Positions 34,798-43,804 are shown, counted from the stretch's first letter. The stretch is 48,111 bases of DNA from Anaerolineales bacterium (GCA_024710875.1 JANJTX010000005.1:1-48111), one strand, 5' to 3'. Notes: generated by a model not told the origin, from the sequence alone. Numbers and translations are program-made.

Positions 34798-35583
34798 ATG
34801 AATTGCGACCTGTACCGCCTGCCCGGCCGGACCGACTACGCAACCGCCCGCGACCTCCAGAACCGGATTGCGGCTGAAATCGCCGCCGGGGCGCGCCGCC
34901 CAACCCTGCTGCTGCTGGAACACCCGCCGGTCTACACCTTTGGCGGGCAGGGCAAACCCGAAAACCTGCTCTGGGACGCGGCCGAGTGCGCCCGGCGCGG
35001 CATCGCCCTGCACCCCACCGACCGCGGCGGGGATGTCACCTACCACGGCCCCGGCCAACTGGTCGGTTACCCGATTCTGCCACTGGCGACCGGCGAGTTA
35101 ACGCCTGACCCGGCCACCGGCCAGCCGCGCCTGCCGCAAGCCGACTACACCGGCTACCTGCGCAACCTGGAAAAAAGTCTGATACTGGCGCTGATGAAAC
35201 TGGGCATTGGCGCCGGCCAGATTCCGGGCCTGACCGGGGTGTGGGTGCAGCCGGAGGTGCTCTCGCGCTGCCGCCATTGCCCGCCGGCCCTCAAACAGAG
35301 CCCGGCCAAAATCGCCAGCATCGGCGTGAAGGTGGATGCGCGCGGCATCACCCGCCACGGCTTCGCCCTCAATGTCGCCCCGGACATGCGCCACTGGGAG
35401 GGCATTCTGGCCTGCGGGCTGGAGAATCAGAACAAAGTCAGCCTGGAAATGCTGCTGGAACCGCCGCCAGAGATGGAAGCGGTAATGGACGCCGTGAGCG
35501 CCGCCTTTGGCACCGTGTTCGGCTTTGAAATGGTCGCCCAACCAGCCGAAGAACTGGCCGCCAGCAGCGAACCCCAACCCTGA
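34798..35583 (+). CDS. lipB: octanoyltransferase LipB
   Basis: A 261-residue enzyme that moves octanoate from acyl carrier protein to lipoyl domains. RGGDVTYHGPGQLVGYPIL is the family signature, the catalytic Lys lies in AKIASIGVKV, and the Cys in ILACGLENQNKVS stands in the usual place. Between these, about 20 extra residues containing CRHCPP enlarge a loop before the Lys; a C-x-x-C pair there is not part of the standard enzyme. It begins three bases after the DprE1-like gene, so the three genes are probably one operon. No lipA is in the window. Confidence 0.92.
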   Translation: MNCDLYRLPGRTDYATARDLQNRIAAEIAAGARRPTLLLLEHPPVYTFGGQGKPENLLWDAAECARRGIALHPTDRGGDVTYHGPGQLVGYPILPLATGELTPDPATGQPRLPQADYTGYLRNLEKSLILALMKLGIGAGQIPGLTGVWVQPEVLSRCRHCPPALKQSPAKIASIGVKVDARGITRHGFALNVAPDMRHWEGILACGLENQNKVSLEMLLEPPPEMEAVMDAVSAAFGTVFGFEMVAQPAEELAASSEPQP

Positions 35584-35584
35584 A

Positions 35585-35593
35585 TGGTATAAT
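35585..35593 (+). promoter_or_regulatory. extended -10 promoter of prfA
   Basis: TGGTATAAT is a perfect extended -10 box, two bases after the lipB stop. Transcription would start near 35600, about 46 bases before the prfA ATG. Confidence 0.6.
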
Positions 35594-35645
35594 CCATCCG
35601 TTAAATTGACGGACCGAATTTCACGCACAAGAGAGCAAGCACCCC

Positions 35646-36713
35646 ATGCTGGACAAAGTACAGGCCATCCTCGGCCGCAATGCCGAAATTGAGCGCGAAT
35701 TGCTGGATGTAGGCGATAACTACCAGCGCGCCACCGAATTGAACAAGGAACGCGCTGAACTGGAAGAACTGGTGGAAGTAGGGCGCGAATACCAGGATGT
35801 CATGACCCGGTTGGAAGAAGCCCGCGGTCTGGTGTATGGCAACGACCCCGACCTGGCCGAACTGGCCGCCGCCGAAATTGAAGAACTTGAGCCCAAAGTC
35901 GAGCCGCTGGAAAAACAACTCAAGACCCTGCTGCTGCCCAAGGACCCGCGCGATGCCCGCAATGTCATCGTGGAAATCCGGGCCGGCACCGGCGGCGATG
36001 AAGCCGGGCTGTTCGCGGCTGACCTCTTCCGCATGTACAGCCGCTATACCGAACGCCGCGGCTGGAAGCCCGAAATCCTCTCGATGAGTGAAACCGGCGT
36101 GGGCGGACTGAAGGAAATCATTTTTGAAATCAAGGGCAAAGGCGCTTACTCGCGGCTCAAGTTTGAATCGGGCGTGCACCGTGTCCAGCGCGTGCCGGAT
36201 ACCGAAAGCCAGGGGCGCATCCACACCTCCACCGTGACCGTGGCGGTGATGGCCGAAGTGGACGAAGTGGAAATCGACATCCCGGAAAAAGATATCGAAG
36301 TGGAAGTGTATAAGTCGGCCGGGGCCGGCGGCCAGAACGTGCAGAAGAACGCCACCGCCGTGCGCATCCGCCACCTGCCGAGCGGCCTGGTGGTGGCCTG
36401 CCAGGACGAGCGCAGCCAGCTCCAGAACCGCATGCGGGCGATGAGCATCCTGCGCGCCCGCCTGTACGAAGCCGCCGAAGAAAAGCGCAACGCCGAAGAA
36501 GCCGCCGACCGCCGCTCCCAGATTGGCAGCGGCGAACGCTCAGAAAAAATTCGCACCTACAACTATCCCCAGTCGCGCGTGACCGACCACCGCATCAATT
36601 ATTCTTCCCACAATTTACCGGTGGTCATGGATGGCGAAATCGACCCGTTTATTGACGAACTGCTCGCCACCGATGAAGCCGAACGACTGGCCGCGGCCGG
36701 ATTTGACCGCTGA
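35646..36713 (+). CDS. prfA: peptide chain release factor 1
   Basis: A 355-residue class I release factor that ends translation at UAA and UAG. Domain 1 is helical (about 1-105), the peptidyl-hydrolysis motif GAGGQNVQKN lies near residue 225, and PDTESQGRIHTSTVTVAVM includes the region before it. RSEKIRTYNYPQSRVTDHRI is the RF1-type C-terminal segment. The decoding tripeptide lies in RRGWKPEILS-to-GVHRVQRVPDT surroundings as expected for RF1. prmC, whose product methylates the GGQ glutamine, overlaps its 3' end. Confidence 0.95.
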   Translation: MLDKVQAILGRNAEIERELLDVGDNYQRATELNKERAELEELVEVGREYQDVMTRLEEARGLVYGNDPDLAELAAAEIEELEPKVEPLEKQLKTLLLPKDPRDARNVIVEIRAGTGGDEAGLFAADLFRMYSRYTERRGWKPEILSMSETGVGGLKEIIFEIKGKGAYSRLKFESGVHRVQRVPDTESQGRIHTSTVTVAVMAEVDEVEIDIPEKDIEVEVYKSAGAGGQNVQKNATAVRIRHLPSGLVVACQDERSQLQNRMRAMSILRARLYEAAEEKRNAEEAADRRSQIGSGERSEKIRTYNYPQSRVTDHRINYSSHNLPVVMDGEIDPFIDELLATDEAERLAAAGFDR

Positions 36714-37557
36714 CCTGCCCGCCAGCCTCGGCGCAGCCCTGACCGAAGGCCGCGCCGCCCTCGCCGAACACAGCGAATCGCCCGGCCGCGAAGCCCAGAT
36801 TTTGCTGGCGCACCTCACCGGCCAGCCGCGCGCCTGGGTGCTGGCCCACCCCGAAGCCCCGCTGAACGCATTACTGGCGACCGCCTACCGGGCGGCCCTG
36901 CGCCGCCGCGCCCTGGGCGAACCGCTGCCGTATCTGGTGGGCGAGTGGGAGTTCTACGCCCGGCCTTTCTTCCTTGACCCCAATGTCCTCATTTTCCGGC
37001 CCGAAACCGAGTTGCTGGTCGAAACCGGCCTGAACTGGCTCAAGGCCCACCCCGCCCGCCGGACAGCGGCCGACATCGGCACCGGCTCAGGCGTGATCGC
37101 GATTGCGCTCGCCATTCAGATTGAAGATTTGTCCGTGACCGCCATTGACATTTCCGAGGCGGCGCTGGCGCTGGCGCGCCGCAACGCCGAACGGCACGCC
37201 GTCGAACAACAGGTGGCGTTTGCGCAGGGCGACCTGCTTGCAGCCCTGCCCACCCCGGTGGATCTGCTGTGCGCCAACCTGCCTTACATCCCGACCGCCA
37301 CACTGGACACGCTGCCGGTGGCGCAGTTTGAGCCGCGCCTGGCGCTGGATGGCGGGCCGGACGGCCTGCGCCTGATTGAACGCCTGCTGGCGGATGCGCC
37401 CGCCAAACTCAACCCCGGCGGGCTGGCCCTGCTGGAAATTGAGGCAGGCCAGGGCGAAAGCGCCCCGGCCATCGCCCGCCAGTATTTTCCGCAGGCGGCG
37501 GTTGAGGTGCTGCCAGACCTGGCCGGCCACCCGCGCCTGCTGGTGGTGCAAATTTGA
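36673..37557 (+). CDS. prmC: release factor glutamine methyltransferase PrmC
   Basis: A 294-residue SAM-dependent enzyme that methylates the GGQ glutamine of release factors. The N-terminal helical domain carries EAQILLAHLTGQPRAW, then GEPLPYLVGEWEFYARPF, FRPETELLVETGL and the SAM site ADIGTGSGVIAIALA. The catalytic NPPY is here NLPY (CANLPYIPTATL), a change seen in some relatives. I chose ATG 36673, giving a 41-base overlap with prfA; the frame remains open to 36631, and a TTG at 36703 is also possible. Its stop overlaps the next gene's ATG by one base. Confidence 0.88.
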   Translation: MKPNDWPRPDLTADLPASLGAALTEGRAALAEHSESPGREAQILLAHLTGQPRAWVLAHPEAPLNALLATAYRAALRRRALGEPLPYLVGEWEFYARPFFLDPNVLIFRPETELLVETGLNWLKAHPARRTAADIGTGSGVIAIALAIQIEDLSVTAIDISEAALALARRNAERHAVEQQVAFAQGDLLAALPTPVDLLCANLPYIPTATLDTLPVAQFEPRLALDGGPDGLRLIERLLADAPAKLNPGGLALLEIEAGQGESAPAIARQYFPQAAVEVLPDLAGHPRLLVVQI

Positions 37558-38177
37558 TGGAAACCCGCACCTTGCCGGCCCATGACCCGGCTGCATTGAA
37601 CGAAGCCCTGCGCATTTTGGCGGCTGGCGGCGTGGTGGCCTTCCCAACCGATACAGTGTATGGTGTGGGTGCGTTGGTGACGGATGCAGCCGCCATCGCC
37701 GGGTTGTATGAGGTCAAGGCGCGCCCACCGGATAAAGCCATCCCGGTGCTGTTGGCGGATAGCGAGCAGTTGCCGCAGGTCGCGAGCGAAGTGAATGCCA
37801 TTGCCCAACGGCTGGCGGCACGCTTCTGGCCGGGGGCGCTCACGCTCATCGTGCTGCGCCGGGCCGGCCTGCCGGAAATCCTCGCCTCCAACCAGACGGT
37901 GGGCGTGCGCGTGCCGGACCACCCGGCGGCGCGTGCCCTGCTGGCGGCGGCCGGGCCGCTGGCGGTCACCTCGGCCAATCTCTCCGGCGGTCCGGACTGC
38001 CGCACCGCCGCCGAAGTAGAAGCCCAACTGGGCGGGCGGCTGGCCCTGATACTGGATGGCGGCGAAACGCCCGGTGGCGTGCCCAGCACGGTGGTGGATA
38101 CCACTGGCGAAGAACTATATATTTTGCGGGCCGGGCCAATTTCAGACGCCGAGTTACAAGCCGCGCTGGACGAATAA
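37557..38177 (+). CDS. L-threonylcarbamoyladenylate synthase (Sua5/YrdC)
   Basis: A 206-residue single-domain YrdC protein. GGVVAFPTDTVYGVGAL, KARPPDKAIPVLLAD, FWPGALTLIV and the nucleotide-contacting RVPDHPAARALL / TSANLSGGPDCR segments are all present. It makes threonylcarbamoyl-AMP for the t6A37 modification of ANN-decoding tRNAs; TsaD, which transfers the group, is encoded nearby at 39066 on the other strand. It lacks the C-terminal Sua5 domain. ATG 37557 overlaps the prmC stop, so translation is coupled. A strong terminator follows. Confidence 0.92.
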   Translation: METRTLPAHDPAALNEALRILAAGGVVAFPTDTVYGVGALVTDAAAIAGLYEVKARPPDKAIPVLLADSEQLPQVASEVNAIAQRLAARFWPGALTLIVLRRAGLPEILASNQTVGVRVPDHPAARALLAAAGPLAVTSANLSGGPDCRTAAEVEAQLGGRLALILDGGETPGGVPSTVVDTTGEELYILRAGPISDAELQAALDE

Positions 38178-38277
38178 TCTACAACGGCTCTCATCCAACA
38201 CTTAGCCGATTCTCAGCCCTGTCTTAACTCCATGCATATACTTAGGCGTTGGGTAAAGTATTCTCCTCCTCAATAGA

Positions 38278-38311
38278 CCGCCGCCGAGTGCAATCACTCG
38301 GCGGCGGTTTT
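38278..38311 (+). terminator. terminator after Sua5/YrdC gene
   Basis: A perfect 13-base-pair stem (38278-38290 with 38295-38307) around CAAT, followed by four T. It separates the plus-strand translation operon from the convergent AT-rich gene. Confidence 0.9.
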
Positions 38312-38315
38312 GCTT

Positions 38316-39062
38316 TCAGAGAGAGGTTTCTGACAATGCCAATTCTTCCAATTGTTCGTCCTTTTCTATTTCATATTCTCTTTGAAGAAAATAGACCATG
38401 ATTATCCCGGTGATCCCCCCAATGATTAGCGAACTTTCATTACGATTCAAAAGCAACCCGCTAAATATCGTGAATGGCTCCAAAAAAGCCAGCGGAAGCG
38501 CTGTTAGCATCCACAAATAGGAATTGTAGAACCATACTCGAAGTTCAAGAGACTGTATTGCAGCGACAATAACAAAACAAATCAAATTGCCTAAGAAGTC
38601 TTCAAATTGATGGATCTGTTGTGCATTCCAGCCCAGATTGTCTTTCAACCACCACTCTCTAGCCAAAGTCAGCTCGGAAGCATAGCTCCAATGTTTGGTG
38701 CCATTAAACAATTCTCCAGCCGTATTACCAAATGCATAGCCGAGGGCAGTTATAAGAATCCACCGCTTCGATTGGATGATATGTTTTCGAAGTAGTACCC
38801 ACTGAAACACACCAATATAAGCCCCTTCAAAGAGACCTACAACAAATAATTGCGATGCAGTTTTTGAGAACCATTCGATTCCCATACCAATCGGAAAAAC
38901 TGGCAAGAACATAACGAACGAACCAAATATCAAGAAGAAGTAACCATAGCTAAAAACTGCGAGTAATACCCAAGGAATGAGAAACTGGATCCAATACTTC
39001 CAGACAGACTTATCTACTCCCTGCTCGTAAATTAATACTTCCCCATCAAACACCCTGCCCAT
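38316..39062 (-). CDS. AT-rich multi-helix membrane protein
   Basis: A 248-residue protein with about six hydrophobic helices. The segment GVFQWVLLRKHIIQSKRWILITALGYAFGN resembles an unnamed family of cyanobacterial and chloroflexotal membrane proteins with an FQWLVLRR-like loop. Residues 115-145 form a polar loop rich in Trp. No enzyme motif is seen. The ATG lies four bases past the tsaD stop with GGTGGGA upstream, so it sits directly behind tsaD. Composition is much lower in GC than tsaD, suggesting later insertion here. Function unknown. Confidence 0.7.
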   Translation of the reverse strand: MGRVFDGEVLIYEQGVDKSVWKYWIQFLIPWVLLAVFSYGYFFLIFGSFVMFLPVFPIGMGIEWFSKTASQLFVVGLFEGAYIGVFQWVLLRKHIIQSKRWILITALGYAFGNTAGELFNGTKHWSYASELTLAREWWLKDNLGWNAQQIHQFEDFLGNLICFVIVAAIQSLELRVWFYNSYLWMLTALPLAFLEPFTIFSGLLLNRNESSLIIGGITGIIMVYFLQREYEIEKDEQLEELALSETSL

Positions 39063-39065
39063 TGC

Positions 39066-40148
39066 TTATCCCACCGGCCAGTTTGGGCGGGCGTCCAGCG
39101 CCAGCGCGCCCTCGGCCACCTGCCCCAGCGTGTAGCGGTAATAGCCCGCCGCCGCAATCATGGCGGCGTTGTCGGTACAGTATTTCAGCGCCGGGATGTG
39201 CACCCGCCCGGGCGTGTCTTTGGTGACCAGCGTCCGCAAAGCGGCATTGGCCGAAACACCACCCGCCACAACAATCTCTCTGGCGCCGTGCTGCTGGGCC
39301 GCCAGACGGGCTTTGGTCGCCAGCACCTCGGCCACTGCCTGCTGGAACGAAGCCGCCAGGTCGGCCACCGGTAACCGGGTCTCGACCGTGTTCCAATCCT
39401 TAATCACCGCCGCGGCTTCGGGCGTGAGCGATTGCCGCTTGAGGTCGCGCACCTGGTGCAGCATGGCGGTTTTTAACCCGCTGAAGGAAAAATCCCAACT
39501 CCCTTCGAGCCAGGCGCGCGGCAGCGCAAACGCCGCCGGGTTGCCACCCTCGGCCGCCGCCTGAATCGCCGGGCCGCCCGGGTAGGCCAGCCCCAGCAGG
39601 CGCGCCACCTTGTCAAAGGCTTCGCCGGCGGCATCGTCCAGCGTGCCACCCAGCCGTTCATAGGTCAGGTGGCCGGTCATCAGAATCAGTTCGCTGTGTC
39701 CACCGGAAACCAGCAAGGCTACCAGCGGGAAAGCCGGTTCGGGTTCGTCGGCCTGCGGGTCCAGCCAGGCGGAGTAGATATGGCCTTCCAGGTGGTTAAT
39801 CCCAATCAATGGTTTGCCGCTGCCCAGCGCCAGCCCCTTGGCGAAGTTCAGCCCCACCACCAGGCTGCCCGGCAGGCCCGGCCCCTGCGTCACGGCAATG
39901 GCATCCACATCGTCCAGACTCAAATGCGCCTGGGCGAGGGCTTCTTCCACCACCGTGTGAATAGTGCGGATGTGCTGGCGCGAGGCCACTTCGGGGAAGA
40001 CGCCGCCGTATTTGGCGTGCATCTCGGCCTGCGAGGCCACCACGTTGGAGACCACCCGGCGGCCATCTTCGACCACCGCCGCGGCGGTTTCATCGCACGA
40101 AGTTTCAATGCCCAGTATGCGGGCGGAGGCAAGCGGAGACTCAGTCAT
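39066..40148 (-). CDS. tsaD: tRNA threonylcarbamoyladenosine transferase TsaD
   Basis: A 360-residue ASKHA-fold protein. ILGIETSCDETAAAVV at the start, the metal-binding HIRTIH pair (about residues 58-63), QGPGLPGSLVVG, INHLEGHIYSA and LLVSGGHSEL are the family landmarks, and the late KYCTDNAAMIAAAG completes the active site. With TsaB and TsaE it moves the threonylcarbamoyl group from the YrdC product to A37 of tRNA. tsaB and tsaE are not in this window. It is first in a two-gene run with the AT-rich membrane protein. Confidence 0.95.
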   Translation of the reverse strand: MTESPLASARILGIETSCDETAAAVVEDGRRVVSNVVASQAEMHAKYGGVFPEVASRQHIRTIHTVVEEALAQAHLSLDDVDAIAVTQGPGLPGSLVVGLNFAKGLALGSGKPLIGINHLEGHIYSAWLDPQADEPEPAFPLVALLVSGGHSELILMTGHLTYERLGGTLDDAAGEAFDKVARLLGLAYPGGPAIQAAAEGGNPAAFALPRAWLEGSWDFSFSGLKTAMLHQVRDLKRQSLTPEAAAVIKDWNTVETRLPVADLAASFQQAVAEVLATKARLAAQQHGAREIVVAGGVSANAALRTLVTKDTPGRVHIPALKYCTDNAAMIAAAGYYRYTLGQVAEGALALDARPNWPVG

Positions 40149-40163
40149 TTCAAATCATTAAAC

Positions 40164-40186
40164 CACAGAGGCACAGAGACACAGAG
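40164..40186. repeat. CACAGAG short tandem repeat
   Basis: Three copies of CACAGAG at 8-base intervals between tsaD and the M24 peptidase. The same phrase (ACCACAGAGGCACAGAG...) recurs between genes in unrelated genomes and gives the spurious translation HRGTETQR. A small hairpin, CTCACA-TGCC-TGTGAG, follows at 40208-40223. Confidence 0.6.
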
Positions 40187-40233
40187 AAAAACAAATGCTA
40201 CGGATTTCTCACATGCCTGTGAGTGGTGCTTCA

Positions 40234-41463
40234 TCAAGCATTTTGAATCGGGATGACGAGGTCATGCGGGAAGTCGGCCAGCACTTCAATCTCACCGTTT
40301 GGCCGCACATAGACTGTGTCTTCAATCCGCACGCCCATGCCTTTGTTCGGGTAGTACAAGCCGGGTTCAATCGTCACCACCACGCCCGGCCGCAACGTCA
40401 CCGAGGCATCGCGTGAAAACGGTTGCTCATGGATGTTCAGACCGAGGCCGTGCCCCACGCTGTGAACATAGCCCTCCTGCACCGCCGGGTCCTGGCGGAT
40501 GGTGGGGTGGCCCTGGGCTTCAAACAGGTCGCAGGTGCGTTCCTGCAACAGGCTGAACGGGGCGTTGGCTTCCAACCCGCCCATCAGGTCATCGAAAACG
40601 GTTTTGACATCGTCATACAGTTTCTGGGCTTCGGGCGTGGCATAGCCGAGAGACCAGGTACGGGTGAAGTCATAGTGATAGCCGCCGCCCGGCTCCTGCA
40701 GAAAGATGTCAAAGACGATGGTTTTGCCGAGTTCCAGCGCGTCATCGGGATTACCGGTGCTGTGCGGTACGCCCGCATCCCGCCCGATGGCGAAAATCGT
40801 GCCGTGCGGGTTCTCGACCCCCAGTTCAAGTGCGCTGGCATTGATGAGGGTTTTGACATCGCCCACCGTCACCGGCGTGCCATCGGCTTTTACCAGCACG
40901 CCGTCTTTGGCTTTGTGGCTTTGCAGGTAGGCCTGCACCCGCCCGACGACTTCGGCGGTGATGCGCCCCATGCGGCGCATGCGCTCGGCCTCGGCTTCGT
41001 CCTTGGTTTCCATCGCTTCAGCCAGTACGCTGCGGCCGGTCTGACCCACCAGTTCGTATTGGGGAGCCAGGGCCATCAGGGTATTGAAAACCACAAAAGG
41101 CGCGCCGATTTCCACTTTGCCAAACAAGGCCACCCGGCCCTGCTCCAGCCCGCAATCGGCCAGCATACGGGCATAGCGCGCCGCCAGCCCTTTGGCGGCA
41201 TCGCCGCCGGGTTCTTTGGTGAGGGCTGGCAGGTTGTACTCAATCAGGTTGCGGGTGTCCAGCCCGGTGCGGGCGGCTTCGTCGCGTTCCATCGGGTTGT
41301 AGAACAACACCGGCTGCTTTCCGCGCACTTTAATCAGGGCGCCATCGCCCATATGTACGTCGCCAGTGAAGTAGTGCATCATCGGGTTGTGGGTGGCGGC
41401 GCCGATCACCAGCAGGGCATCCAGGTTGTGTTTTTCCATCAGAGCATCAAGGTCAGATTTCAT
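40234..41463 (-). CDS. M24 family metallopeptidase (Xaa-Pro dipeptidase-like)
   Basis: A 409-residue pita-bread enzyme. A creatinase-type N-terminal domain (about 1-165) precedes the catalytic domain with the five metal ligands expected in VFDIFLQEPGGGYHYDFTRTW (two Asp), VHSVGHGLGLNIHE (His), VTIEPGLY (Glu) and GVRIEDTVYV (Glu). It probably removes N-terminal residues before proline. The frame is open to 41562, but ATG 41463 gives the conserved start MKSDLDALMEKHNLDALLV with GGAG nine bases upstream. It overlaps nothing and follows the geranylgeranyl-reductase-family gene by 22 bases. Confidence 0.9.
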   Translation of the reverse strand: MKSDLDALMEKHNLDALLVIGAATHNPMMHYFTGDVHMGDGALIKVRGKQPVLFYNPMERDEAARTGLDTRNLIEYNLPALTKEPGGDAAKGLAARYARMLADCGLEQGRVALFGKVEIGAPFVVFNTLMALAPQYELVGQTGRSVLAEAMETKDEAEAERMRRMGRITAEVVGRVQAYLQSHKAKDGVLVKADGTPVTVGDVKTLINASALELGVENPHGTIFAIGRDAGVPHSTGNPDDALELGKTIVFDIFLQEPGGGYHYDFTRTWSLGYATPEAQKLYDDVKTVFDDLMGGLEANAPFSLLQERTCDLFEAQGHPTIRQDPAVQEGYVHSVGHGLGLNIHEQPFSRDASVTLRPGVVVTIEPGLYYPNKGMGVRIEDTVYVRPNGEIEVLADFPHDLVIPIQNA

Positions 41464-41485
41464 CGCGTCCGTCTCCAGAAAGGGG

Positions 41486-42700
41486 TTAGGTATTCCGCGC
41501 CAGCCGCCACAGGAAGCGCGGGGCAAGGATTTTGGCCGGGTCGAGAATACCGAGGGCGGCATTCAGCAGGTGTTCCATAAAGGCCGGGTCGCGCTCGGCC
41601 AGCGCCAGCGCCCGGTTGAGCAACTCGGGGTAGGTGAAAAGAGTATCACGGAAAAAGGCATGGTAACGAAAACTGTGAGCAAAGTGTTTTTGCAAGGCGC
41701 GGGCATAGCCGTTGCGCCGCCGCGCCCCAAAGTCGCCCGCCGCCAGCATGCCCGTCGCCCACTCGGCCGCCAGCGCCCCGGATTCGAGGGCGTAGTCAAT
41801 GCCTTCGCCGGTCAGCGGGTTCACCAGCCCGGCGGCCTCGCCCACAATCAGGGCGCCGGGGGCGGTTTTGGGCGCTTTCAGGAAATCCACCCGCAGCGGG
41901 TAGCTTTTGACTTCATCCAGGTCGGTCTGGCCGCCCAGAGCCGCCTCCACCAGCGGGTTGTGCAGGTAGTCCGCCAGGGACTGGCGGGCGGTGGCGGGCA
42001 TCTGGCGGCGGCGCGGCCCGACCCGGTAAAAGCCAGCCCCCACGTTGGCACGGCCCGCCGGGAGCGGGAACACCCAGCCATAGGCGGGCAGGGCCATGCG
42101 GTCATAATTGAACAGGATTTCATGCGGGTCAGCCTGCAAGTGGCGGGCGTAGCCGCGCGCCGCCAGCATCGTCAGTGGCAGTTTAGGCAAAATGCCCTGC
42201 CGCTTGAGCAGGGCGGTATTGGCCCCGGTGGCAAGGATAACCAGCCGGGCACGCAGTCGCTCCCCGCCCGCCAATGTGACCTGCACCCCATCCGCGCCGG
42301 GTGTATAGCTTTCTACGGCGGCGTTTTCACGCAGGCTAGTCCCGGCCTGCTCGGCGGCCTGCTTGAGCAGATCATCCAATTGCAGACGCGGCGCAACCAG
42401 AATAGAGTCGTAGCGGGCATGCGGCGGCAACGGACGGCTGACCTGCCGCCCATCCGGCGCCACGAAACGCACGTGGGTGATGGGCTGGGCAACAGCCCGC
42501 ACGGCATCCAGCGCCCCCATGTCTTCAATCACCTGCATGGCGCGGTAACTGATAGCATCGCCACAGGTCTTGTCGCGCGGAAAAGTTGTTTTATCCAGTA
42601 ACAGGGTGCGCACCCCGCGCCGCGCCAGAAAACAGGCCGCGGCCGAGCCGGCCGGGCCGGCCCCAATCACAATGACATCAAAGCCTGCATGAGTGTCCAT
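41486..42700 (-). CDS. geranylgeranyl reductase family FAD oxidoreductase
   Basis: A 404-residue flavoprotein. The FAD Rossmann motif VIVIGAGPAGSAAACFLARRG is at the N-terminus, followed by DKTTFPRDKTCGDAIS, the family's DK-FPRDK-CGD signature. The GEAAGLVNPLTGEGIDYALESG segment, near residue 285, holds the second FAD contact. Members saturate isoprenoid chains of chlorophyll, archaeal lipids or menaquinone. Given menA in this window, menaquinone side-chain reduction is a reasonable guess, not shown. The squalene/phytoene synthase relative at 43805 is another isoprenoid gene close by. Confidence 0.88.
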   Translation of the reverse strand: MDTHAGFDVIVIGAGPAGSAAACFLARRGVRTLLLDKTTFPRDKTCGDAISYRAMQVIEDMGALDAVRAVAQPITHVRFVAPDGRQVSRPLPPHARYDSILVAPRLQLDDLLKQAAEQAGTSLRENAAVESYTPGADGVQVTLAGGERLRARLVILATGANTALLKRQGILPKLPLTMLAARGYARHLQADPHEILFNYDRMALPAYGWVFPLPAGRANVGAGFYRVGPRRRQMPATARQSLADYLHNPLVEAALGGQTDLDEVKSYPLRVDFLKAPKTAPGALIVGEAAGLVNPLTGEGIDYALESGALAAEWATGMLAAGDFGARRRNGYARALQKHFAHSFRYHAFFRDTLFTYPELLNRALALAERDPAFMEHLLNAALGILDPAKILAPRFLWRLARNT

Positions 42701-42731
42701 CCAGCCAAATTAAACCACAGCCGCCCCGAAG

Positions 42732-42762
42732 AAAAGAGACTCCCTTCTGGGGAGTCTCTTTT
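42732..42762 (-). terminator. terminator after SH3 lipoprotein gene
   Basis: AAAAGAGACTCCC pairs with GGGAGTCTCTTTT with a short loop, ending in T on both strands. On the minus strand it follows the stop at 42794. Confidence 0.85.
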
Positions 42763-42793
42763 GTTTCCTTGTTTCCTTGTCTACCTGTTTATC

Positions 42794-43651
42794 TTATGGC
42801 GCCAGACACGGCGAAGGTACCGCCGCGCCGCCGCGATAACCGCACCACTGGAAAGCGCCGCTATTGGCATTGCCGGTGAACTGGTTGCCGTTGTCCTGCA
42901 GGAACCAGGTGAAGTTGCCGCCCGGGCCACCGGTGTCCGTCCAGGTGCCGCTGGCGGTTTTGCCATCTGCGCTCAACGTGCCAGTGTAGGTCACTGTGCC
43001 GCCGGAATAGGTAATGGTGCCGGAAATCGTATTACCGGTCTGGCTGATGGTGGAGGTGTACGTATCTGTCCCGGCGACCATCGTCCAGGTGCCCGGCCAC
43101 AGCGGGGTTGGGGTGGGGGTAAAGGTCGGGGTGGGGGTCGGTGGCGGGGTGAAGACCGGTAGCGCGCCGACATTACCCACTGTGGTGGCGTACTGGCCCC
43201 ACAACCAGCAGTTTGAGCCGCCAGAGGGGTTGCGGATAAAGAAATAGGTGCTGTCATTGTTGCGGCCCAGCACTTCGGCGGTCTGGCCCACATTCAGAGC
43301 GCCCAGCAGGGGGTAAGCCTGGCCGGGGCCGGTACGGCAGTTGGTGTTCACGCTCACGCTCACCGTCGGTACGCTGGGCGTATCGGTGGCGGCGGGCGGC
43401 GCGGGGGTATCCGTAACCACCGGGGCCGATGAAGATGGCGTGTCGCTCGCCACCACGGCCGGGTCGCCGCCACCGCCAGCCGGCTGGCCGCCCGCTGCGG
43501 CGGTTTCGCGCTGGATGGCTTCCAGCGTGGTTTGTACCGAAAGGGCCTGCAAGGTGGCTTCGGCGCCGGTGCTGGAACCCAGGCCCGGCACACTACAGGC
43601 CAGGCTGACAATCGTGAAAAAGATAAAGATACTGGTCAGGCTTTTACGCAT
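42794..43651 (-). CDS. SH3-domain lipoprotein
   Basis: A 285-residue exported protein. The signal peptide ends in the lipobox VSLAC, so it should be lipid-anchored outside the membrane. After an Ala/Gly/Thr/Pro-rich linker comes a bacterial SH3b domain (about 100-165) with VNTNCRTGPGQAYPLLGALNVG and NCWLWGQYAT. A second TPTPT linker follows, and then a beta-rich C-terminal domain with repeated TxTGxxSxDG-like strands that resembles small barrel domains. SH3b domains often bind cell-wall peptides. ATG 43651 with AAGGAG seven bases upstream is the real start; the open frame upstream to 43732 lacks a signal peptide. Confidence 0.82.
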   Translation of the reverse strand: MRKSLTSIFIFFTIVSLACSVPGLGSSTGAEATLQALSVQTTLEAIQRETAAAGGQPAGGGGDPAVVASDTPSSSAPVVTDTPAPPAATDTPSVPTVSVSVNTNCRTGPGQAYPLLGALNVGQTAEVLGRNNDSTYFFIRNPSGGSNCWLWGQYATTVGNVGALPVFTPPPTPTPTFTPTPTPLWPGTWTMVAGTDTYTSTISQTGNTISGTITYSGGTVTYTGTLSADGKTASGTWTDTGGPGGNFTWFLQDNGNQFTGNANSGAFQWCGYRGGAAVPSPCLAP

Positions 43652-43804
43652 ACTGTTTCTCCTTCTCCATACGGCCCGGCCATCCAACCGGGTTGGTATT
43701 GTACACTCTGGTGGGTTAACGAATATGGGCAAACGCTGTGACGCGCAGCGAACAGGACAAAATGAGAACTGCCAGCGGACAAAAGCCGGGTTGGCCGAAA
43801 AAAA

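Noticed and set aside
40164-40186. CRISPR-like short repeats
   Set aside because: The unit is 8 bases with no spacers and no cas genes; it is a simple tandem repeat.
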